A stretch of 41,248 nt of DNA from an uncultured Microcaldota archaeon (GCA_903884115.1 CAISDH010000013.1:1-41248), one strand, 5' to 3'; positions 16,340-24,408 are shown, counted from the first letter of the stretch. A program made the numbers and translations. The notes: generated by a model not told the origin, from the sequence alone.

Positions 16340-17227
16340 TCAGTTTAGATATCTTTCATATTCCTTCTGGTATCTTTTAAAGAACCATAATACAAAAATC
16401 TGCTCGGATTTTTTAATCTGCGCTCGCTCCAAAGCAGTGTAATAACCTCGCCTACCAGTATAAGGAATGTTTAGCATAGGGTAACCGTTCTTATGTAGTA
16501 TGAAATTCATAACCAGTCTGCCTATCCTGCCGTTGCCATCTCCAAATGGATGTATTGCTTCAAACTTTATGTGAGCAAGAGCCGCAAGCTCGACGGGATT
16601 TAACACATATTTTTCTCTGCTGTACCATTTAAAGAACTCAAGAATATAAGACTGGACTTCTATTGCGCTTGGAGGCTTGTAGCGCGTTCCAGCGATATAG
16701 ACTTGATAGTCTCTTATATTGCCCGCAATACCTGGTTTTGTTTCCTCGAACAATTCTCTATGCCATTTTAGCACTATCCCTATCGATAAATCTCCTTTAT
16801 AATCAAGCATCTCGTAGAAGACTTTTCTATGGGCTTCTGTCTCTTCTATATCCCTAATCGGCTTGTCTTTAGGGGTTATTCCATGTTTGAGCAGCATGGC
16901 CGTGTCCTTAAATGATAGTTTTGATCCTTCTATCCTGTTAGTGTCGTATGTGAAGGCCACCATAAAAGCTTCCATATTCTCTTTCAAGACCTCTTTTGGT
17001 GTTTTTTGGAGTTCTTTTGAGCACCTTGTTTTTATTCTTTCAAAAACTACAAACCATTTCTCTTTGTATATGTTGTGTACAAATTCTCTTTTTATCTGCT
17101 CTATATAGCTAGGCACCTTATCCCCGATATATGTTTCTTTATACCGAACCTTACCTTTTTCACGATACGTGTGCGTAAGATAGTAGTAGGTTTTGCCTTT
17201 AACTTCCCTTTTCCTTAATGACACCAT
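16340..17227 (-). CDS. Fic-family protein with N-terminal inhibitory helix (class II)
   Basis: The 295-residue protein carries the full Fic motif HPFGDGNGRIGR (226-237), with the catalytic His226 and phosphate-binding Asn/Arg, and an upstream inhibitory motif TNRIEG (96-101) matching [S/T]xxxE[G/N]. That places it in class II, where the inhibitory helix is in the same chain before the Fic core. Such enzymes usually AMPylate target proteins, and are held off by the inhibitory Glu. The first 60 residues contain two beta-hairpin-like stretches (KTYYYLTHTYREKGKVRYKE is a clear one) of unknown role. The gene and its flanks are visibly richer in A and T than the neighbours. It sits between tRNA-Trp and repeat R3, which suggests acquisition. 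Its promoter is surrounded by a repeated 10-base motif. Confidence 0.93.
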   Translation of the reverse strand: MVSLRKREVKGKTYYYLTHTYREKGKVRYKETYIGDKVPSYIEQIKREFVHNIYKEKWFVVFERIKTRCSKELQKTPKEVLKENMEAFMVAFTYDTNRIEGSKLSFKDTAMLLKHGITPKDKPIRDIEETEAHRKVFYEMLDYKGDLSIGIVLKWHRELFEETKPGIAGNIRDYQVYIAGTRYKPPSAIEVQSYILEFFKWYSREKYVLNPVELAALAHIKFEAIHPFGDGNGRIGRLVMNFILHKNGYPMLNIPYTGRRGYYTALERAQIKKSEQIFVLWFFKRYQKEYERYLN

Positions 17228-17234
17228 ATAATTA

Positions 17235-17335
17235 GTTTACCCTTACATATATATAAATATTACGTTTTTAGAGTAAATGTAAGGGTATAGGTTTATAGCC
17301 TAGATTGTAAATTTCATTTTAAGTTACCCTTACAA
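17235..17335 (-). promoter_or_regulatory. Fic promoter with three TACCCTTACA motif copies
   Basis: TACCCTTACA occurs at 17238-17247 and 17325-17334, and in inverted form (TGTAAGGGTA) at 17278-17287. The first copy lies between the TATA-like A/T stretch (17248-17262) and the Fic start at 17227, where a bound protein would block transcription. The other two are upstream. The arrangement suggests an operator for a repressor, perhaps acting on the Fic gene only. No regulator gene is adjacent, so autoregulation or a distant regulator is possible. Confidence 0.5.
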
Positions 17336-17390
17336 ATTCATGAAAATCGGTATTTTTGTTGAGATGTATGGGTAAGAATCTTGAAAGGTT

Positions 17391-17523
17391 TGGGGTCGCT
17401 GGGATTTGAACCCAGATTTGCAGGTTACTTCATATATCGTAATTCCAGATTCTCATCATCGCTTTCGCTCAAAATTGTTAAATATCTGGAGCCTGCCGTG
17501 CTGCCAGGTTACGCTACGACCCC
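17391..17523 (-). tRNA. tRNA-Trp (anticodon CCA) with a 60-base intron
   Basis: In the minus direction the acceptor GGGGTCG pairs with CGACCCC. The anticodon stem GCAGG pairs with CCTGC, and the loop CTCCAG-A gives anticodon CCA. The intron (17426-17485) follows position 37, the standard archaeal place. The 5' exon is 17486-17523. The T arm is CTGGG-TTCAAAT-CCCAG. The discriminator is A and CCA is not encoded. The D stem has one unpaired position (C11 against A24). The 3' end and flank are duplicated at 16250 and 16120. Confidence 0.93.
17426..17485 (-). ncRNA. Possible C/D-box methylation guide inside the tRNA-Trp intron
   Basis: In the minus direction the intron contains GATGATGA (17453-17460), a box C sequence, followed by exactly 12 bases and then ACGA as a weak D' box. 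Within those 12 bases TCTGGA is complementary to bases 33-38 of the anticodon loop, and C34 pairs with the fifth base before ACGA, the position methylated by C/D guides. Some euryarchaeal tRNA-Trp introns are known to guide C34 methylation. The D' box is non-canonical and no clear second box pair was found, so this is a hypothesis. Confidence 0.38.
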
Positions 17524-17599
17524 TTAGTCGTATCTTCCTTTTATGCGCCACATTTATTAGGCTTACCGTTCCGATAGCGCCAATCAGAAAAGAAGCATA

Positions 17600-17693
17600 T
17601 CCCCTCAGGGTGATTCGAACACCCAACCTGACGCTATCCACTCATGTGGCTTTCAAACTACAGGCGCCCGCTCTGCCATTGAGCTATGAGGGG
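17600..17693 (-). tRNA. tRNA-Tyr (anticodon GTA) with a 22-base intron
   Basis: In the minus direction the acceptor CCCCTCA pairs with TGAGGGG, and the C1-G72 pair is the archaeal Tyr identity element. The anticodon stem GGCGC pairs with GCGTC (one G-U), and the loop CTGTAG-A gives GTA. The intron (17636-17657) follows position 37. The D arm is GCTC/GAGC and the T arm GGGTG-TTCGAAT-CACCC. The discriminator is A; CCA is not encoded. It is 76 bases from tRNA-Trp, in the same orientation. Confidence 0.93.
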
Positions 17694-17767
17694 GTATTTA
17701 TAGTTTCTACAAAGCTTAATATTAAGGTTTCGATGCAATTACTGTTGGTTTATAGAATGGTCTGTTG

Positions 17768-20521
17768 ATGGTGGAGAAGAAAAAGTCCAAGGAGGCGCCT
17801 ATTGAGATCGCAAGCGAGATCATAAAGAGGCACTCGAAGGCACCGCTGATGCTCTATAGGCTGAAGGACTGGGGCATACGCCTGACGTCGAACCAGAACT
17901 TCTTTGACGCGATGCTCATGGTGTTCGCGTTCATAGCAGTAGTTGCGGCGCTGCCGTCCTATCCGCTGGTAATCATCATCATGATATCGCTCCTGCTGTT
18001 CGTATCCACGCTGCGTCACCCGCTCCTGGGCCTCGTGGTGCTGATGTGCATGACGATGCCAGCGGTGATCTACCAGGCCCCTGCCCTGGCGTGGGCATTC
18101 TTCCTTGTCATAAGCGCCAGCCTGATGCTGGGCTACATGCATTTCAGGACCATCGGATTCGCGTTTCTGATTATTGCACTTGCTTTTTCTCCGCTAGGGC
18201 TCATATTTGACATCCCAGCATTCCTCATAGCCATACTTGTTGTGGGCTACAGGCGCGGCATAGCGCTTTCGACAGCGGCGGTGATCATCATCGTGATGCT
18301 CTCGGGAGCTACGGGTGTGCAGAACATGGCGTACGTGCTTTACAACGCGCAGCTTTCTCACGCAAATCTCGTGAACTCCGGCATTATGCAGTACCTTGTG
18401 CCTGCAAAGCACGGCCTCATGATCACGCAGTTCGCAGGGGGCATGCACGATGCATTCGCCAACTTCACGAGCGGGCCGGTGATGTCAGGAGTGTCTTCGA
18501 CTTTGGGTGTGCTGATTCTTGCGCTGGGCGTGCAGCCGCTGCAATATTTGATACAGGTCGCCGGACTTGCCGCAGTGGTGATGGCTGTTGAATCGCTGGC
18601 AGTGAACAGCAGGGCGAAATACAAAGGCACGAAGGCAGTCATGGCAGGCATCGGTTACCCCCTGCTGTACATCATAGTCGGAACCATGTTTCATGCAAAC
18701 ATAACATACATTCTGCCCTTGACGAGCTTCGGCGTGGCTGTGGCGCTTGTATACCTGCTGGAACTCTACAATGTCAACATCGTAAAAGCACTGGACGTGC
18801 GCAAGCATGACATAAGGATGAAATTCGGCGAGGCGTTTGAGGACTTGCATTCCGGGGACGTGACGCAGACTTTCGCAAGCATTGGCAATTACGAGGCGAC
18901 AAAGCGCGAGCTTCACGACGCGATAATAGCGCCGCTGGAAGAGAAGGGCATTGCAAGGGCATACAAGATCACCCCTGCAAAGGGCATATTGCTGTTCGGG
19001 CCCCCGGGCACCGGCAAGACCATGATGATGCGCGCACTCGCCAACGAGGTGCATGCAGGATTCTTCCTGGTCAAGACAACGAACCTTATATCTGCGTTCT
19101 CAGGAGAGACGGAGCGCCTTATATCAAACGTCTTCACGATTGCGAAGAAGAATGCGCCAAGCGTGCTCTTCTTTGATGAGATAGATTCCCTTGCAAAGAG
19201 CAGGGATTCCCCTGATGTTGATGAGGTCCACAAGCAGGCGCTCACGCAGCTGCTCATGGAGATTGACGGATTCCAGACCTCCACTGACGTGATTGTGGTA
19301 GGGGCGACGAACCTGCCGCAGATACTTGACCATGCACTGATGCGCCCCGGAAGGCTGGACAAGATAGTGTACATGCCGCTGCCCGACTTCAACGGCAGAA
19401 AGAAGATATTCCAGATCTACCTGAAAGGCCTGCCGCTTGGCGACACGGTGAATCTGGATGGGCTTGCGGAGAAGACCGAACGCTATTCCGGAGCTGACAT
19501 AAAGGGAGTCTGTGAGGGCGCATCTCAGGTGATTTCTCTGGAAGCGACAGAGCAGCACAAGGTGCTGGAGATATCGCAGGATGACATACTTAGCGTCATA
19601 AAGTCCATGAAGCCATCGACATCGCTTGCGCAGCTGGAAGCGTACAACAAGTTCAAGATCGACTTTGAGAGAAGGCTCTTCGAGGAGAACAGGGTCGAGA
19701 AGACGGAAAAGACAGGCGCCAGCGACGTCGTAGGCCTCGAAGATGTGAAGAAGGCAGTGACCGAGGCGATAGAGGTGCCGCTCATGCACCCGGAGCTGGT
19801 CAAGAAATACGACATCAAGGTCATAAACGGCATACTGCTGTTCGGGCCTCCAGGCACAGGAAAGACAATGATAATGAGGGCGATAGCCAACGATATGAAA
19901 GGGGTGACGATGCTGGAGATAAACGGTGCCGAGCTCGCTACCGTAAATGCGGAGAGCGCCGTCTCCGTGCTCAGGGAGATATTCAACAGGGCAAGGGAGA
20001 ACATCCCTTCCATAATATTCATAGACGAGATTGACACGGTGATACCAAAGAGGGAGGCGGATAGCGAGATCAGCACTCAGGTCACAGGAGCACTACTGGA
20101 AGAGATGGATGGCATAAAGAAACTCAGCGGGGTGCTTGTCATAGCTGCCACAAACAGACCAGAAAAACTCGACCCTGCAATACTGCGACCTGGCAGGTTC
20201 GACAAGATCAGTTTTGTGAGGCCGCCCAACGCCGATGAGCGCGCCCAGCTGTTCAGGATGTACCTTAAGAACGTGCCGACAAGCAGCGACCTGGACTTCA
20301 AGAAGTTGGGCAACGAAACGAAGGGATTCACCGGTGCGGACATATCAAGCATCTGCAGGGAATCCAAGATAAAGGCGCTTGAGGCCAGCGTAAAGTCAGG
20401 CGAGGATGTCGAGATAGGCACGCACGAACTCGAAACAATAATCGCGACTGTGAAGCCCAGCGCACCCGAAGAGGTGCTGAGCGGGTACTTGGCGTTCATG
20501 ACACGATACGGCGAGCGTTAG
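17768..20521 (+). CDS. Membrane-anchored tandem AAA ATPase (Cdc48/VCP-related AAA modules)
   Basis: The 917-residue protein has three parts. Residues about 45-345 form a polytopic membrane domain with roughly 8-10 helices. D1 (about 370-620) has Walker A GPPGTGKT at 411-418, Walker B VLFFDEID, sensor GATNLPQ and arginine finger region MRPGRLDK. D2 (about 650-900) has Walker A at 693-700, Walker B IIFIDEID, AATNRPE and LRPGRFDK. All catalytic residues appear intact in both. The Cdc48 N-domain is absent and replaced by membrane helices. The D2 pore-loop region (AELATVNAESA) lacks the usual aromatic residue; D1 has SAFSGETER. It probably extracts or remodels membrane or membrane-bound substrates. 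No protease domain is fused. The ATG at 17768 is preferred to TTG at 17765. Its stop overlaps the convergent OB-fold gene by four bases. Confidence 0.9.
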   Translation: MVEKKKSKEAPIEIASEIIKRHSKAPLMLYRLKDWGIRLTSNQNFFDAMLMVFAFIAVVAALPSYPLVIIIMISLLLFVSTLRHPLLGLVVLMCMTMPAVIYQAPALAWAFFLVISASLMLGYMHFRTIGFAFLIIALAFSPLGLIFDIPAFLIAILVVGYRRGIALSTAAVIIIVMLSGATGVQNMAYVLYNAQLSHANLVNSGIMQYLVPAKHGLMITQFAGGMHDAFANFTSGPVMSGVSSTLGVLILALGVQPLQYLIQVAGLAAVVMAVESLAVNSRAKYKGTKAVMAGIGYPLLYIIVGTMFHANITYILPLTSFGVAVALVYLLELYNVNIVKALDVRKHDIRMKFGEAFEDLHSGDVTQTFASIGNYEATKRELHDAIIAPLEEKGIARAYKITPAKGILLFGPPGTGKTMMMRALANEVHAGFFLVKTTNLISAFSGETERLISNVFTIAKKNAPSVLFFDEIDSLAKSRDSPDVDEVHKQALTQLLMEIDGFQTSTDVIVVGATNLPQILDHALMRPGRLDKIVYMPLPDFNGRKKIFQIYLKGLPLGDTVNLDGLAEKTERYSGADIKGVCEGASQVISLEATEQHKVLEISQDDILSVIKSMKPSTSLAQLEAYNKFKIDFERRLFEENRVEKTEKTGASDVVGLEDVKKAVTEAIEVPLMHPELVKKYDIKVINGILLFGPPGTGKTMIMRAIANDMKGVTMLEINGAELATVNAESAVSVLREIFNRARENIPSIIFIDEIDTVIPKREADSEISTQVTGALLEEMDGIKKLSGVLVIAATNRPEKLDPAILRPGRFDKISFVRPPNADERAQLFRMYLKNVPTSSDLDFKKLGNETKGFTGADISSICRESKIKALEASVKSGEDVEIGTHELETIIATVKPSAPEEVLSGYLAFMTRYGER

Positions 20522-21348
20522 CCCAGTGCGCGCAGCCTGCTTGCGAATGCCTTTCCAACCACAACCCTCGAGAGATTGCCGGCGTACACCTCCAGCTTCT
20601 CATTTCTCGTCCTGATATTGCAGAACTCTATCTTCATGAAGTCGTTCACGTGCATGCTTGCCGATGCAAGCGCCGCAGATTCCCACAGCGACACGCCGAT
20701 CGTATTGCTCTGGTCGCTCATCACGCAATCGGTCACTGGTATGGTAGTGCCTGAGAGCGCGCTCACGTGCCTTATGGGAGACACCTCGACAATCTTGCCT
20801 ATGATATCTATGTTCTTCATGCCCTCGGTGAGCACAGAGTAGTCTATGACGCTCTCTAACCTTGTGGGCGCGAGCCTGCGCACGGACGTGCCCTTGCCTT
20901 CCTTGAGCTCGCAATTCTGCATGTCGAGGAGCGCGTTGCTCACGAGCATCGTGTCGCCGCGCTCGAATGCGCCGGAATCCATCAGCGCAGAGAGTCGCCG
21001 GAGCGAAAGCTTTATGGTGAATCCCTCGGTGCCCAGCACCACGGTCCTTCTTTCAGACTGCACACCCTGTGATGAGTAGCTTGAGGGGTTGAATATCCTA
21101 TAGACGCTGTCGCGCACATTCACTGTGAAGGCGTCGGTTATCGACCTGCCAACCATTCCGCGCCGCCTATTCATCTCCACGAATTCCAGCAATCCGACCG
21201 CATTGGTTATGTCTTCAGGAATTTTGTCTGGATTCTGATCAGCGGCAGATGCCTTTGCCGTGGCGCGGTTGTCCAGAAGCGCTTTCGCCTGCTCGCGCGT
21301 TATCATGCCGGAAAGGCCGTCTATAACCTCTTCAATTCCGGACATCAT
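20518..21348 (-). CDS. OB-fold nucleic-acid-binding protein (RPA-like)
   Basis: The 276-residue protein has an N-terminal helical part (about 1-60, TREQAKALLDNRA) and a C-terminal OB fold at about 180-268: IDIIGKIVEVSPIR, a central VTDCVMSDQSNTIGVSLWES strand pair and FMKIEFCNIRTRNEKLEVYAG. This pattern is seen in single-stranded DNA-binding proteins of the archaeal RPA group. A middle region (about 70-150) is not recognised and may hold a second, degenerate OB fold. It lacks the zinc finger seen in some archaeal RPA. Its role is probably ssDNA binding in replication or repair. It follows purB by 42 bases and shares a four-base overlap of stop codons with the AAA gene. Confidence 0.72.
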   Translation of the reverse strand: MMSGIEEVIDGLSGMITREQAKALLDNRATAKASAADQNPDKIPEDITNAVGLLEFVEMNRRRGMVGRSITDAFTVNVRDSVYRIFNPSSYSSQGVQSERRTVVLGTEGFTIKLSLRRLSALMDSGAFERGDTMLVSNALLDMQNCELKEGKGTSVRRLAPTRLESVIDYSVLTEGMKNIDIIGKIVEVSPIRHVSALSGTTIPVTDCVMSDQSNTIGVSLWESAALASASMHVNDFMKIEFCNIRTRNEKLEVYAGNLSRVVVGKAFASRLRALG

Positions 21349-21390
21349 ACATAAATCGCAGAACAGGCTTTAACCCCTTTCTACGATGGG

Positions 21391-22821
21391 CTATTTATGA
21401 AGTGCCTGGTCGATTTCTGCAGAAAGCTCCTGAATCCGCTGTTCCCAGAAGTTGGTCACTTCGTCGACTTTCTGCGGGGCGCAGCCGATATATTTTGAGG
21501 CATCGGACAGCACCTCGACCTGCTCTGGCGAAAGCCTCCTTAGATATTTGGACAGGGCTTTGTCCTCTTTTGCCAATTCGAAAACAGGCTTGCCTTCGGA
21601 TTGCGCAGCATCGGACAGTTCGCCTATGAGCTTGTGCGCGTCTGAAAGGCCGTAGCTTGATAGCAATAGTTGAAGTGGCTCTGCCGTAACATATCCGGAG
21701 CTCATCTCAAAGTTCTTCTGCATATTGTGCTTGTTGATGCTCAATGAGCTCGATATTCTTGTGGCTCTGCGGATCGCATAATCGAATATGTTCAGTGTTT
21801 CTGGAATGAATCGCTGCGATGCCGAATTTGTCAGATCACGCTGATGGAAGGATATCTGGTCCAGGTAGGTCGTGACCATGCTTGGCATGCTCTCTTTGAA
21901 CAGGCTTATTATGTTCTCAAGGCCTACTGGATTTGCCTTGTTTGGCATGGTGGATGAGCGGGAGATGTCATTGCCTCGCGGCTGGCCTATCTCTGCAATC
22001 TCAGGCCTCTGAAGGTTGTACAAGTCATACGCCCAGTTAGCAACTACGCCAAAACTTGTTATCACGCTGTGGAGCATATCAACCACAGGTTCAGGCTGTG
22101 TTATTTGGGTGGATATCTGGGTCGGCCTTAGATTGAGCTGGTCCAGAACCTCTTTCTCGAATTCTATCGGATCGTTTATGAACAGGCTTTCTGCACCGTA
22201 GGTTCCGACAGCACCTGAGAACTTGCCCTCCAGTTTGTCCACAGCTTCCTTTATGTGGAGTATGCGTTCTCCGAATCTGCTCACGAAAGATGCCATTGCG
22301 AAACCGAACGTGACGGGCTCGGCGTGCTGAAGATGGGTCCTTCCTATCTGAAGCGTGTCTCTTTCCTCCCTTGCTATCTTTATCCACGCTGTTTCGAGCG
22401 CAATCAGGTCAGGAATTATCACATTGTAGAACGCGTCCCGGTAACGAGCGCTGTTTGCAGTATCCACAATATCATAAGAGGTCGCCGCCCTGTGCACTGC
22501 GAGTTCTGCTTCGGTACTCTTGCCCTCGCTGCGCAGATGCGACTTTATCATATTGACTTGCGCTATTATGTCGTGATTCGTCTTTGTTTCTTCTTCGTAC
22601 ACTTCCGCGGCAGTTACCTGTTCAGACGCAGCCACTATCTCGTTTGCTGCGTCTTCGCTGATGATGCCCCTCTTGGCCCAGGCATGCGCCAGTCCAGACT
22701 CAACCAGGGATTTGTATTTTACAAATGCCTCTTCGGAAAGGTATGGCATCAACTGCTCCACGTTGTATCTAAAGTCTGATGGAGATACTAGGTCGAATTT
22801 GGGCACGTTGTTCTTTTCCAT
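21391..22821 (-). CDS. purB: Adenylosuccinate lyase
   Basis: The 476-residue protein belongs to the fumarase/aspartase superfamily. The signature loop SSTMPNKANPVGLENI is present, as are TNHDIIAQV-type sequence (the superfamily T-x-H-D/N region), IGRTHLQHAEPVTFG with the catalytic His, and RSSTMPNKANP with the mobile Ser. PurB cleaves SAICAR to AICAR and adenylosuccinate to AMP. It is encoded six bases downstream of the purC-purE fusion, so steps 6-8 of the purine pathway are produced from one transcript. The start ATG lies directly after the purCE stop. Confidence 0.93.
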   Translation of the reverse strand: MEKNNVPKFDLVSPSDFRYNVEQLMPYLSEEAFVKYKSLVESGLAHAWAKRGIISEDAANEIVAASEQVTAAEVYEEETKTNHDIIAQVNMIKSHLRSEGKSTEAELAVHRAATSYDIVDTANSARYRDAFYNVIIPDLIALETAWIKIAREERDTLQIGRTHLQHAEPVTFGFAMASFVSRFGERILHIKEAVDKLEGKFSGAVGTYGAESLFINDPIEFEKEVLDQLNLRPTQISTQITQPEPVVDMLHSVITSFGVVANWAYDLYNLQRPEIAEIGQPRGNDISRSSTMPNKANPVGLENIISLFKESMPSMVTTYLDQISFHQRDLTNSASQRFIPETLNIFDYAIRRATRISSSLSINKHNMQKNFEMSSGYVTAEPLQLLLSSYGLSDAHKLIGELSDAAQSEGKPVFELAKEDKALSKYLRRLSPEQVEVLSDASKYIGCAPQKVDEVTNFWEQRIQELSAEIDQALHK

Positions 22822-22827
22822 GCGGCA

Positions 22828-24300
22828 TCACTCGTCTTTCCTCATCGTGCTTCTCAGCTTGAGCTGAAGTTCTGGACGGTCCATGGCAAGGATCTGCGCT
22901 GCGTAGATGCCTGCATTCTTGCCAGAATTTATTGGGCCAGCCACTCCGACTGGGACGCCCGGTGGCATCTGTACCATCGCAAGGACGGCGTCAACGCCAT
23001 TTCCTACGCTGAGCTCTCCAGAAGCAGGCACGCCGATCACGGGCTTTATGGTCTGGGACGCCATTACGCCCGGAAGCGCCGCTGACAGCCCTGCAATTGC
23101 GATGTGGAGCTTGACGTATGGGTCTGCATTGGTCTCTGCCATGTACGCCTCTAGCTTCTTCGGGGTCCTGTGCGCAGATGTCACATGGGTTCCGAACCAC
23201 ACACCAAGCTTCTCAAGCGCAGATGCGGCTTCGTTGGCTATTTTCTCGTCGCTTTTAGATCCCATGACTATGCTTACGATCGCAGGAGCATACCCTGTGA
23301 ACGTGCTGTAAGCCTTTACGTACTTTTCTGCCGCTGCAGCAAGGATCTCTTGTGGGATTGTGGGCTGCGGAACGCCTGATGCCCTCTGCTCCTTGGTCCA
23401 GCCCAGTTCCACCTGGAGATAGTCCCTTATGAACTGCTTGTCGTTGGAGCTCGCCTGGTCTTCTCCCTCCTTGTAGTCTGACACGCTCCATATCCTTGAC
23501 GAATCTGGAGTTACTGCTTCATCCATCACAGTCAGGACCTGTTCTCCTGTATCAGGATCAGTTACGAGACCGAATTCGAACTTGGTATCTGCCAGTATCT
23601 GCCCTCTTTCCAGGCAGTGTTCTGCTATCCTGTTGTACATCTCAATGCTCTTTTCGCGAAGTCCGCGCGCGATGGCTGAGCCACGTTTGGAGCCGAACTG
23701 CGAGCATAACTGTGACTTCATTTGATCGAACGACACATTCTCGTCGTGCCCGGTCGTACTCTTGGTTGAAGGAGTGAATATCGGAGCTTCCAGGTGCGAT
23801 GCCTTGACAAGCCCTGATTGAAGCTGCAGACCGCACACCTTACCGTCATTCTTGTCGTATTCTTCCAATGCGCTGCCATACAGATAGCCCCTCACTACGC
23901 ATTCGAACATTATCGGTTCTGCTTTTTTGACCAGAACGCTTCTGCCGTTCAGCTGATTAAGGAATTTGTCAGCATTCTCAAACGCAGTGCTCATGTCTGT
24001 GGTGATGACGTGGTTTGGTATTATGTCTGCAGTAAGTGCGAACGTGAGGTTCGACATGCTGTTCAGCACCCTGCCCTTTAACGGCACGCCCAGGGGTATG
24101 CCCTGCTGAGAAACCAGTATGTTGTCAAACGCCGATATTCGGTCAGTAGTTACGATGAGGAGCTTGTCCTCTCCGACAACATACATTTCACGGATCTTTC
24201 CGCTCTTGAAATGCTCCAGAGGAAAGTCCAATTGAGGCAAGTTCAGTTGCTCCTTGGTTGTTATCACTTCCGCTGCTTGAGATATTGTTTTAGTTGTCAT
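22828..24300 (-). CDS. purC-purE: Fused SAICAR synthetase and PurE-type AIR carboxylase/mutase
   Basis: The 490-residue protein is two enzymes in one chain. Residues about 20-330 are SAICAR synthetase of the long (yeast Ade1-type) form: SGKIREMYVVGEDKLLIVTTDRISAFD, VVRGYLYGSALEEY, GQILADTKFEFG and VMDEAVTPDSSRIW. Residues 342-490 are PurE: VMGSKSD, TSAHRTP and VQMPPGVPVG, closest to the class I (N5-CAIR mutase) form, because class II enzymes have different sequence after SAH. The order PurC-PurE is that of animal PAICS, but the PurE half is of the other class, so the fusion is likely independent. No purK was seen here. It is first in the purCE-purB run. Confidence 0.92.
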   Translation of the reverse strand: MTTKTISQAAEVITTKEQLNLPQLDFPLEHFKSGKIREMYVVGEDKLLIVTTDRISAFDNILVSQQGIPLGVPLKGRVLNSMSNLTFALTADIIPNHVITTDMSTAFENADKFLNQLNGRSVLVKKAEPIMFECVVRGYLYGSALEEYDKNDGKVCGLQLQSGLVKASHLEAPIFTPSTKSTTGHDENVSFDQMKSQLCSQFGSKRGSAIARGLREKSIEMYNRIAEHCLERGQILADTKFEFGLVTDPDTGEQVLTVMDEAVTPDSSRIWSVSDYKEGEDQASSNDKQFIRDYLQVELGWTKEQRASGVPQPTIPQEILAAAAEKYVKAYSTFTGYAPAIVSIVMGSKSDEKIANEAASALEKLGVWFGTHVTSAHRTPKKLEAYMAETNADPYVKLHIAIAGLSAALPGVMASQTIKPVIGVPASGELSVGNGVDAVLAMVQMPPGVPVGVAGPINSGKNAGIYAAQILAMDRPELQLKLRSTMRKDE

Positions 24301-24330
24301 ATTCCCACAGCGAGGGATTTATTCTAAGTA

Positions 24331-24340
24331 GTATATTAAT
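24331..24340 (-). promoter_or_regulatory. TATA box of the purCE-purB operon
   Basis: In the minus direction ATTAATATAC lies about 31-40 bases before the ATG of purC-purE at 24300, leaving a leader of about 10 bases. The 108-base gap to the divergent EEP gene holds no clear palindrome or purine-operator-like motif. Confidence 0.4.
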
Positions 24341-24408
24341 CTGCGCCTTATGCAGTAAGTCTTTTAGTTCTTATTGACAACACACCAGTAAAAGAACGTG
24401 AATTTCAA

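Noticed and set aside
16120-17399. Bacterial integron attC sites
   Set aside because: The repeat lies at gene 3' ends, but no integrase gene or attC core pair was recognised; kept only as an analogy.
19124-19789. Long minus-strand frames opposite the AAA ATPase
   Set aside because: They mirror the strong codon bias of the AAA gene and contain no recognisable protein features.
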